Shown: in pieces, positions 1 through 5,122 of the stretch
Layout: every line of letters begins with the position of its first letter
How positions within the stretch are numbered: position 1 is the stretch's first letter
Assembly: GCA_937884485.1 (NCBI GenBank)
Contig: CALGCG010000083.1
Location: forward strand, 1 to 13,188
Source of the DNA: an uncultured Bacteroidales bacterium
GTDB lineage: Bacteria; Bacteroidota; Bacteroidia; Bacteroidales; P3
DNA length: 13,188 nt
Direction: 5' to 3'
Notes under the pieces: generated by a model
Databases searched by the model: none
The model's input: only the letters and a program-made list of their open reading frames with translations
Told to the model about the DNA's origin: nothing
Translations under genes and position numbers: made by a program

Positions 1-1
1 C

Positions 2-817
2 GAGCAGCTTGCCAAATTCATCGACCTGATAGAACCCGACGGCACGCTCATCTACTGCGACGAAGACCCCGAGGTGCACCGCGTGGCCATGGAGAACCGG
101 CGCACCGACATCCAGAAGCTGCCCTATGTCTGTCCCGGGCACAGGGTGGTTAATGGTGTGACCGAGATAGGGCGCACCAAACTGCGCATCTTCGGCCACC
201 ACAACCTGCTCAACCTTACCGCCGCCCGCCTCGCCTGTCGTCAAGTAGGAGTGACCGACGAGCAGTTCGACGAGGCCATCGCCACCTTCGAGGGCGCCTC
301 GAATCGTCTGGAGCTGGTGAAGAAGAACGACACCTGCGCCGTCTACAAGGACTTCGCCCACGCACCCTCCAAGCTCCGCGCCACCATCCACGCCATGTGC
401 GAGCAGTACCCCGACCGCCGCCTGGTGGCCTGCATGGAGCTCCACACCTTCAGCTCCCTGACGCAGGAGTTCCTCCAGCAGTACGCCCACTCGATGGACG
501 AGGCCGACGTGCGCTACGTCTACTTCAGCCAGCACGCCCTGCAGCTCAAGAAACTGCCGCCACTCGACCCCGACGAGGTGAAGGCCGCCTTTGAGGGCAC
601 CATGGACAATGCCGGCAAGATGCCGGCGCTCCATCCCGTCGAGGTCTTCACCGACAGCAAGAAGCTGGTGGAATGCGTGATTGCTTTAATGCGTAAATGC
701 GTTAATGCCGACGCACTGACACAATCACACAATAACGCAATCAACCTGCTCATGATGTCCAGCGGCAACTTCGACGGCATCGACTTCGCCGCTCTGGCCG
801 ACGAAATAATAATCTGA
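2..817 (+). CDS. mpl: Mpl-like Mur ligase, 3' part (5' end outside window)
   Basis: C-terminal 271 residues of a Mur-ligase family enzyme; the frame is open to the window edge, so the ATG at 74 is internal and not the start. The best match is Mpl (UDP-N-acetylmuramate:L-Ala-gamma-D-Glu-meso-Dap ligase), a cytoplasmic ATP-dependent enzyme that reattaches recycled tripeptide to UDP-MurNAc. Visible are the central/C-terminal domain hinge with GHHNLLNLTAA, a NRLEL segment, the KDFAHAPSK motif (Mpl family: DFAHHPTA-like) and the terminal LLMMSSGNFDG motif. MurC is a less likely alternative, because MurC carries DYGHHP at the same place. Two stretches near the 3' end, at 608-632 and 677-743, look like small insertions absent from ordinary family members. 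No terminator follows directly; a non-coding inverted-repeat element begins 10 bp after the stop. Confidence 0.82.
   Translation, partial: EQLAKFIDLIEPDGTLIYCDEDPEVHRVAMENRRTDIQKLPYVCPGHRVVNGVTEIGRTKLRIFGHHNLLNLTAARLACRQVGVTDEQFDEAIATFEGASNRLELVKKNDTCAVYKDFAHAPSKLRATIHAMCEQYPDRRLVACMELHTFSSLTQEFLQQYAHSMDEADVRYVYFSQHALQLKKLPPLDPDEVKAAFEGTMDNAGKMPALHPVEVFTDSKKLVECVIALMRKCVNADALTQSHNNAINLLMMSSGNFDGIDFAALADEIII
608..632 (+). repeat. GCCGGC palindromic repeat inside the Mpl-like gene
   Basis: Two copies of GCCGGC (611-616 and 622-627) separated by AAGAT form a palindrome that is read in frame as NAGKMPAL. The same kind of GCCGGC pair occurs between genes at 1414-1430, whose opposite strand reads NAGGTPAV. 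The residues fall in a loop between the motif that resembles the family pattern and the following VEVF strand, where I would not expect this sequence. I infer a small mobile palindromic repeat that inserted without breaking the frame. Confidence 0.55.
677..743 (+). repeat. AT-rich inserted segment with inverted repeats in the Mpl-like gene
   Basis: GTGATTG (677-683) and CAATCAC (722-728) form a 7-bp inverted repeat, and a further GCAATCA (737-743) matches the left arm again. Between them lie repeated TAATGCGT/AAATGCGT units. The segment is far richer in A and T than the surrounding C-rich gene. It encodes about 16 residues (around RKCVNADALTQSHNN) just before the conserved LLMMSSGNF motif, where related enzymes have only a short linker. 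It looks like a second in-frame insertion. Confidence 0.4.
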
Positions 818-827
818 TAATAATATG

Positions 828-982
828 AACGGCGAATTTAGCAAATTACACAAAGCTATGCAGAACTATGAATTATAAGCGAATCACCAGAAAGCTTGCG
901 CACTCAATAAGACTGCGCAGTTTCGAGTAATTCGCCCCCAATTGGCATGCGCAGCTTCGTCAAATCCGTTTAATTCGCCGTT
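828..982. repeat. 155-bp non-coding element with 11-bp terminal inverted repeats
   Basis: AACGGCGAATT (828-838) and AATTCGCCGTT (972-982) are perfect inverted repeats bounding the spacer between the Mpl-like gene and the DUF2027-like gene. Further GCGAAT/ATTCGC words lie inside, at 880-885 and 930-935, and TAATTCGCC occurs twice (928-936 and 971-979). TGCGCAG also occurs twice inside, followed by similar TTTCG/CTTCG. There is no plausible ORF. It resembles a MITE-like or REP-cluster element; I see no convincing target-site duplication. Confidence 0.45.
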
Positions 983-999
983 AAAAAAAATAATATCTT

Positions 1000-1407
1000 A
1001 TGGCACAATTCAAAATAGGCGACAAAGTGAAATTCCTCAACGCCATCGGCGGTGGGGTCGTAAAAAAGATACAGGGCGGCATGATCTACGTCGAGGACGA
1101 CACCGGCTTCGACATGCCCTTCTCCCAGGCCGAACTCATCCGCATGGAGGACCAGACCGGCGTAGGCAAAGCCTTCAACGACGACTCCATCGGCGAACGC
1201 GACCGAAGTGGAGCGAATGGCCTTAAAAAGGGCCGCCCCGACCCCAAACCCCACGACGACGACGGCCGCCTCAGCTTCCCCACCATCGACGAACTCGAAG
1301 CCGAAGTGCGACGCCTCAAAAACCAGAACGCCAACCTCCAGGACCAGATCAAGCAGCTCAAAGCACAGGTCCTCAGCCTGCAGCGCACCATCGCCCGCAT
1401 ATCATAG
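1000..1407 (+). CDS. Short DUF2027-like domain protein with leucine-zipper tail
   Basis: A 135-residue cytoplasmic protein. Residues 1-50 (FKIGDKVKFLNAIGGGVV, then a VEDDTGFDMPF segment) resemble the N-terminal DUF2027 domain that in Bacteroidota usually precedes a much longer protein ending in an Smr domain. Here there is no Smr domain. A charged, probably flexible linker (about 60-93) leads into a regular coiled coil with a/d positions I96, L99, V103, L106, N110, L113, I117, L120, V124, L127 and I131. A single Asn at an a position is typical of parallel two-stranded zippers such as GCN4, so a dimer is expected. The start ATG follows an A-rich run (983-990). Its function is unknown; a role as an oligomeric adaptor is inference. 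Confidence 0.8.
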   Translation: MAQFKIGDKVKFLNAIGGGVVKKIQGGMIYVEDDTGFDMPFSQAELIRMEDQTGVGKAFNDDSIGERDRSGANGLKKGRPDPKPHDDDGRLSFPTIDELEAEVRRLKNQNANLQDQIKQLKAQVLSLQRTIARIS

Positions 1408-1413
1408 TGGACC

Positions 1414-1430
1414 GCCGGCGTCCCGCCGGC
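1414..1430. repeat. Intergenic GCCGGC hairpin
   Basis: GCCGGCG (1414-1420), loop TCC, CGCCGGC (1424-1430): a perfect 7-bp GC-only stem starting 7 bp after the stop of the DUF2027-like gene. It is followed by ATTAAAATC and not by a T run, so it is a weak candidate for an intrinsic terminator. It shares the paired GCCGGC arrangement with the in-gene copy at 611-627, which points to a dispersed REP-like family. Confidence 0.6.
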
Positions 1431-1465
1431 ATTAAAATCATACAAACAACCAACCGATACCGACA

Positions 1466-1540
1466 ATGAAGAACCCCATTAATCCCATTAACTCCATTAA
1501 TTCCATTAACCCCATCAACTCCATTAACACTAAACACTGA
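1466..1540 (+). other. 24-codon micro-ORF made of a 9-bp tandem repeat
   Basis: From ATG 1466 to TGA 1538-1540 the frame encodes 24 residues in which P/S-I-N is repeated six times. The cause is a 9-bp tandem repeat, (C/T)CCATTAA(T/C) and variants, at 1475-1528. Because 9 is a multiple of three the frame survives. It sits 67 bp upstream of ispG. It could be a leader peptide, but a non-coding minisatellite that happens to stay open is at least as likely. The preceding bases (AACCGATACCGACA) show no Shine-Dalgarno sequence. Confidence 0.25.
1475..1528 (+). repeat. 9-bp tandem repeat, six copies
   Basis: Six consecutive 9-bp units of the form CCCATTAAT / TCCATTAAC, with differences only at the first and last positions and one T-to-C change in the fifth unit. 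There is no G in the whole array. It lies in the ispG leader and is followed, after a short stretch, by a 7-bp array. Confidence 0.8.
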
Positions 1541-1558
1541 AACCAACCCCACTTAAAC

Positions 1559-1607
1559 TAAACACTGAACACTAAACACTAAACACTAAACACTAAACAC
1601 TGAAACC
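1559..1607 (+). repeat. TAAACAC heptamer array ending at the ispG start
   Basis: Seven units in tandem: TAAACAC, TGAACAC, four perfect TAAACAC, then TGAAACC, directly followed by the ispG ATG. A lone TAAACAC (1531-1537) and a partial TAAAC (1554-1558) precede the array. Because the period is 7, TAA falls in all three frames, so the array stops any upstream translation. The same heptamer precedes the agmatine deiminase gene at 12720-12747. Confidence 0.85.
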
Positions 1608-2783
1608 ATGAGCAGACAAATACATATAGGCAACCTGACCCTGGGCGGCGGCGCACCCGTCCGCGTGCAGAGCATGACGAATACCGACACCCTCGACACC
1701 AGCGCCACCGTCCAGCAGGCGCTCCGCATGGTGGAGGCGGGCTGCGAACTCGTGCGCATCACGGCGCCCGACGTGCGTGCCGCCGAGAACCTCGGCCGCA
1801 TCAAGGAGGAACTCCTCAGGCGCGGCTGCGAGGTGCCCCTCGTCGCCGACATCCACTTCAACCCCAAGGCCGCCGAGGTCGCCGCCACGCTCGTGGAAAA
1901 GGTCCGCGTCAACCCCGGCAACTACACCGACCGCAATACCGGCAAACTCGACTTCACCGACCAAGAATACAACGACGAACTCAAGAGGATAGGGGAGCGC
2001 ATGGCCTCGCTCATCGACATCTGCAAGCGCCACCACACCGCCATGCGCATCGGCACCAACCACGGCTCCCTCTCCCAGCGCATCATGTCCCGCTACGGCA
2101 ACACCCCCGAGGGAATGGCCCAGAGCGCGCTGGAGTTCGCACAGGTGTGCCGCGCGCAGGACTACCACGACCTCGTCTTCTCCATGAAAGCCAGCAACGT
2201 CAAGGTGATGGTGGACAGCACGCGCCTCTTCGTCCACAAGATGCACGCCCTCGGCATGGACTACCCCATCCACCTCGGCGTCACCGAGGCTGGCGACGGC
2301 ATCCAGGGCCGCCTCAAGTCCGCCGCCGGCATCGGCGCACTGCTCCTCGACGGCATCGGCGATACCATACGCGTCTCACTCACCGAAGACCCCGAAGCCG
2401 AAATGCCCGTCGCCTACGACATCCTCCAGGCCGTCGGCGCACGCATCACACAGACCGAATACATCGCCTGCCCTTCCTGTGGCCGCACGCAGTACGACAT
2501 CCAGCGCGCCCTCCGCGAAATCAAAGCCAAAACCAGCCACCTCGTAGGCGTCAAAATAGGCGTCATGGGATGCATCGTCAACGGCCCCGGCGAGATGGCC
2601 GACGCCGACTACGGCTACGTAGGCTCCGGCGCAGGCAAAATCACCCTCTACAAAGGACGCACCGTCGTCAAACGCGACATCGACCAGCGCGACGCCGTCG
2701 ACCAACTCGTAGCCTTCATCGAACAAGACCTCCGCACCACAGGCGCTGCTGCACACGACAAGGGAAACAATATAAACTCTTAA
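1608..2783 (+). CDS. ispG: 4-hydroxy-3-methylbut-2-en-1-yl diphosphate synthase (IspG/GcpE), short form
   Basis: A 4Fe-4S enzyme that reduces 2-C-methyl-D-erythritol 2,4-cyclodiphosphate to HMBPP, the penultimate step of the MEP isoprenoid pathway, in the cytoplasm. The N-terminal TIM-barrel domain (about 1-272) shows VQSMTNTDT, LVADIHFNP, VRVNPGNYTD, RIGTNHGSLS and HLGVTEAGDG. The C-terminal cluster domain supplies C288 and C291 (CPSCGRT), C322 (GCIVNGPGE) and E329. Motifs such as NHGSLSQRIMSRYG and GDTIRVSLTEDPEAE belong to the long-form clade found in Bacteroidota, Chlamydia and plants. Long forms have a central insert domain between SLTE...PVA and the CPxCGRT region; here those segments are joined by a few residues, so the protein has only 391 residues, close to the E. 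coli size. The start is fixed by the heptamer array ending at the ATG. Confidence 0.96.
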   Translation: MSRQIHIGNLTLGGGAPVRVQSMTNTDTLDTSATVQQALRMVEAGCELVRITAPDVRAAENLGRIKEELLRRGCEVPLVADIHFNPKAAEVAATLVEKVRVNPGNYTDRNTGKLDFTDQEYNDELKRIGERMASLIDICKRHHTAMRIGTNHGSLSQRIMSRYGNTPEGMAQSALEFAQVCRAQDYHDLVFSMKASNVKVMVDSTRLFVHKMHALGMDYPIHLGVTEAGDGIQGRLKSAAGIGALLLDGIGDTIRVSLTEDPEAEMPVAYDILQAVGARITQTEYIACPSCGRTQYDIQRALREIKAKTSHLVGVKIGVMGCIVNGPGEMADADYGYVGSGAGKITLYKGRTVVKRDIDQRDAVDQLVAFIEQDLRTTGAAAHDKGNNINS

Positions 2784-2808
2784 CTCCTAACCCTTAACTC
2801 CTAACTGC
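2781..2808 (+). repeat. TAACTCC-type heptamer array between ispG and the next gene
   Basis: Four 7-bp units: TAACTCC, TAACCCT, TAACTCC, TAACTGC. The first TAA is the ispG stop codon, and the array ends one base before the ATG of the next gene. No G occurs until the last unit. The word ACTCCTAAC (2783-2791 and 2797-2805) reappears as its exact reverse complement at 6290-6298. Confidence 0.75.
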
Positions 2809-2809
2809 C

Positions 2810-3598
2810 ATGAAGTGGTCCTTCATCCTCATCCTCCCCGCGGCGGTAGCCATCCTCTGGTCCCTCGCCACCCTCCTCCTCAAACGCCGCCCCACCCGCG
2901 CCCAGCTCCTCCTTTCCCTCTCCCAGCTCCTCCTCGCCTTCGCCATCATCGACCTCGACGTCTTCTTCCGCGGCACCGCCGGACGCCTCTTCATCTACGA
3001 CTTCCTCTTCGTCACCTCCTCCCTCCTCTGCGGACCACTCCTCTACCTCGGCTTCTGCTCCCTCGTCGAACCCCGCGGCGTCACCCTCCGCCAGCGCCAC
3101 TCCTTCATCCTCCCCCTCCTCTTCATCGCCGGCCTCGTCGCAGGCTCCTTCTCGCTCGGCCCCCGACGCTACGACCAGCTCTGCTACGCCATCCGCGAAG
3201 GCCACGCCGCCTTCATCCCCGGCGACCACGCCTGGAACTTCATGCTCCTCTGGGACCACATCCTCTACCCCCTCCTCCTCGTCCTCCTCGACTTCGTCCT
3301 CTTCCTCATGGCCACCGCCAAAGTCCGCCGCTACCAGCGACGCTTCAACAGCTACTACGCCCACGGACTCAACCTCCCCTTCATCGACTCGCGCCACCTT
3401 ATCCTCTTCACCTGGCTCTTCCTCCCACTCGCCGTCGCCGTCGTCCTCCTCGTCGACCTCCGCCCCCACTACTACAAATACTGGCTCATCGCCTCCTCCA
3501 TCCTCGTCGCCATCCTCCTCTTCTTCCTCGGACGCTTCATCTACCGCCTCGACTCCGACGCCCGCGCCCTCGCCGACTTCATCCGCCGAAAATCGTAA
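2810..3598 (+). CDS. Multi-pass membrane protein, paralogue of the downstream AraC regulator but without DNA-binding domain
   Basis: 262 residues, nearly all hydrophobic, with about six to seven predicted membrane spans beginning at residue 4. It aligns along its length with the N-terminal part of the next protein. Both have A-I/L-LW-x-LA-x-LLLK near the start, an FF at about residue 53, an aromatic W(N/R) before the fifth span, a basic R-R-Y-x-R-x-F/L loop followed by YY, and a final span near residue 235. It stops at ALADFIRRKS, exactly where the paralogue begins the linker to its AraC domain. It may be a sensor subunit or the remnant of a duplicated regulator; no HTH remnant is left in the 71-bp spacer. 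Codons end almost only in C or A, as in its neighbour. Its function is not known. Confidence 0.8.
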   Translation: MKWSFILILPAAVAILWSLATLLLKRRPTRAQLLLSLSQLLLAFAIIDLDVFFRGTAGRLFIYDFLFVTSSLLCGPLLYLGFCSLVEPRGVTLRQRHSFILPLLFIAGLVAGSFSLGPRRYDQLCYAIREGHAAFIPGDHAWNFMLLWDHILYPLLLVLLDFVLFLMATAKVRRYQRRFNSYYAHGLNLPFIDSRHLILFTWLFLPLAVAVVLLVDLRPHYYKYWLIASSILVAILLFFLGRFIYRLDSDARALADFIRRKS

Positions 3599-3618
3599 AG
3601 CCTCAACCTCAATATTTT

Positions 3619-3667
3619 CAATTTTCAATTTTCAATTTTCAATTTTCAATTTTCAATTTTCAATTTA
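3619..3667 (+). repeat. CAATTTT heptamer array before the AraC-type gene
   Basis: Six perfect CAATTTT units (3619-3660), a seventh altered to CAATTTA (3661-3667), and an imperfect CAATATTTT just upstream. It ends 2 bp before the ATG at 3670. Unlike the TAA-containing arrays it holds no stop codon, so the AraC frame is open through it; the abrupt change from repeat to TPISLIYLLLG supports the start at 3670. Confidence 0.9.
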
Positions 3668-3669
3668 TC

Positions 3670-4800
3670 ATGACCCCCATATCCCTCATATACCTCCTCC
3701 TCGGCCTCGCCGCCCTCCTCTGGCCCCTCGCCCTCCTCCTCCTCAAACCCCGCGTCCTCGCCGCACAGTGGCTCCTCTCCGTAGCCATCCTCCTCCTCGG
3801 CCTCTCCTTCGTCGTCTACTCCTGCTTCTTCAACTCCTTCCTCTCCGGCGAATACCTCCTCGTCATCCTCTTCATGCTCTTCGCACTCTTCACCTTCCCC
3901 TCCGCCGCCCTCGCCATCACCCACCTCACACGCCCACAGGGCGCCCGACGCCTCTCCCGCGCACTCTTCCTCATACCACTCTCCACCATCGCCCTCCTCG
4001 CACTCTCCGTCCTCATCGGCGGACCCGACATGTACCGCCTCTGGATCTACCGCGGCTCCAACCTCGAAGCCGACCTCTTCTACCCCAACAGCTGGCGCTA
4101 CAACCTCATCGTCGCCGTCCACTTCCACCTCTTCTACATCGTCCTCCTCCTCCAGCTCGTCCTCCTCGTCGTCCACACCTTCCGCTCCCTCCGCCGCTAC
4201 CGCCGCACCCTCGGCGAATACTACTCCTCCTCTCAGTACCAGCCCCGCGACCTCCAACTCATCTTCCCCTCCATCCTCGCCATCTCCGCCGTCATCATCC
4301 TCTCCCTCATCCTCTTCCCCTTCAACGCCCCCCGCCCCGTCCCCCTCACACTCATCCTCGCCCTCCTCCAGGCCGCCGCCACCACCACCCTCGGCCTCGC
4401 CACCTACCGCCTCCACCACGCCGCCGAAAACATCCGCTACTCCCTCGAACACAGTCCCCGCACCTCCCGCACGCGCGACCTCGCCACCCTCGGCCGGCAA
4501 CTCTCCGACTACATCGAAAACAACGCCTTCCGCGACCCCGACATATCAGTCTTCTCACTCGCACAGCACTTCCACGTCTCCCAGGACCAGGTCGTCGACG
4601 CACTCCACCATCTCCACGGACAACCCTTCGCCGACTACATCGACTCCCTACGCATCGACTTCGCCATCCCTCTCCTCGCCAACAGCGACCTCGACCAACA
4701 GTCACTCACACACATCGCACACCAGTGCGGCTACCTCGACCTCCACTCCCTCCAGCGCGCCTTCCTCAAAAACCTCAAAACACCACTCCCCCAACAATAA
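3670..4800 (+). CDS. Membrane-anchored AraC-family transcriptional regulator
   Basis: 376 residues. Residues 1-250 form about seven membrane spans; a linker (251-270) leads to a cytoplasmic AraC-type domain (about 271-370). Its first helix-turn-helix is around ISVFSLAQHFHVSQDQVVDAL, and its second contains SLTHIAHQCGYLDLHSLQRAF followed by K-N-L-K-T-P. The pattern IA...GY...S.....F matches the AraC signature, although the usual final Y-R after the TP is missing because the protein ends at PLPQQ. The likely role is to sense a membrane or periplasmic signal and control transcription while bound to the inner membrane; ligand and targets cannot be read from the sequence. It follows a paralogue lacking the DNA-binding domain by 71 bp. 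The start was chosen just after the CAATTTT array, since upstream codons are only repeat. Leucine is almost always CTC. Confidence 0.88.
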   Translation: MTPISLIYLLLGLAALLWPLALLLLKPRVLAAQWLLSVAILLLGLSFVVYSCFFNSFLSGEYLLVILFMLFALFTFPSAALAITHLTRPQGARRLSRALFLIPLSTIALLALSVLIGGPDMYRLWIYRGSNLEADLFYPNSWRYNLIVAVHFHLFYIVLLLQLVLLVVHTFRSLRRYRRTLGEYYSSSQYQPRDLQLIFPSILAISAVIILSLILFPFNAPRPVPLTLILALLQAAATTTLGLATYRLHHAAENIRYSLEHSPRTSRTRDLATLGRQLSDYIENNAFRDPDISVFSLAQHFHVSQDQVVDALHHLHGQPFADYIDSLRIDFAIPLLANSDLDQQSLTHIAHQCGYLDLHSLQRAFLKNLKTPLPQQ

Positions 4801-4852
4801 ACCACCCCCGCCCAGCCTCCGCACCCTCCCCGTACCTCCCTCGCCCCACCTT

Positions 4853-4975
4853 CGCCCCTTCCTATATACTTCTTATATACTTCTCATATAGTTCCTATAT
4901 ACAGTATATAAGAACTATATAAGAACTATATGTGAACGATATAAGAACTATATAAGAAGGGCCGAACAAGGGGCG
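4853..4975. repeat. Large imperfect hairpin made of 11-bp direct repeats
   Basis: Outer arms CGCCCCTT (4853-4860) and AAGGGGCG (4968-4975). The left side holds four 11-bp units of the TTCTTATATAC type (4859-4902). The right side holds five units of the complementary type TATATAAGAAC (4905-4959). The arms meet at TATATACAGTATATA (4896-4910). Pairing outward from the centre is nearly continuous for some 40 bp per side with scattered mismatches. It lies in the 322-bp gene-free spacer 4801-5122; before it is a C-rich stretch, after it an A-rich promoter region. Possible roles include transcription termination, a protein-binding array or a mobile element remnant. Confidence 0.85.
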
Positions 4976-5073
4976 ACCTGCTCTCCTCCACGCCTCGGAC
5001 CCCTCCGGCACAAAAAATCAAATTAACATAAAAAAATTAACAAATCCATACAATAAAATACAATTTTTTGTGT

Positions 5074-5081
5074 TATCGTTG
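5074..5081 (+). promoter_or_regulatory. Probable -7 promoter element for the 5123-11696 gene set
   Basis: TATCGTTG differs in one base from the Bacteroidota -7 consensus TAnnTTTG and is followed by GTAC and A-rich sequence. It lies about 40 bp before the start codon at 5123, with an A-rich leader. I could not find a good TTTG -33 element at the expected distance, so this is a moderate call. Confidence 0.4.
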
Positions 5082-5122
5082 TACAAAAGATTTAAAAGAA
5101 CGCTCTAAAAAAAAAACACACT

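Noticed and set aside
828..999. tRNA or known small RNA gene in the spacer
   Set aside because: No cloverleaf, TTCGA arm or CCA end; only short inverted words.
1192..1240. Possible further repeat insertion in the DUF2027-like gene (GGCC TTAAAAA GGGCC)
   Set aside because: It encodes a flexible linker where any sequence is plausible, and I see no second copy in the window.
1414..1440. Intrinsic terminator after the DUF2027-like gene
   Set aside because: The GC stem is good, but ATTAAAATC follows instead of a T run; the relation to the in-gene GCCGGC repeat fits better.
1475..1607. CRISPR-like array
   Set aside because: Units of 7 and 9 bp are contiguous, without unique spacers, and no cas genes are present.
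2147..2797. 216-codon + strand frame within ispG
   Set aside because: Arg/Pro/His-rich product that overlaps a well-supported enzyme in another frame.
2801..3628. Long antisense open frame (275 codons) opposite the first membrane gene
   Set aside because: It encodes an E/G/V-rich low-complexity product, a direct shadow of CTC/TCC/GCC-rich codons on the other strand. It has no domain and no start context.
2815..3669. In-frame upstream extension of the AraC-type protein through the CAATTTT repeat
   Set aside because: The extension is R/P/H-rich out-of-frame reading of the 2810 gene, then repeat-derived FNFQF residues. The real protein begins with a membrane span at 3670.
3646..4500. Long antisense open frame (284 codons) opposite the AraC gene
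   Set aside because: Same cause: the coding strand lacks the codons that would give stops on the other strand. The product is acidic and repetitive with no recognisable fold.
4859..4959. Iterons of a replication origin
   Set aside because: The 11-bp units are arranged as inverted sets, and there is no rep gene, no dnaA and no DnaA-box cluster nearby; a chromosomal hairpin or binding array is the simpler reading.
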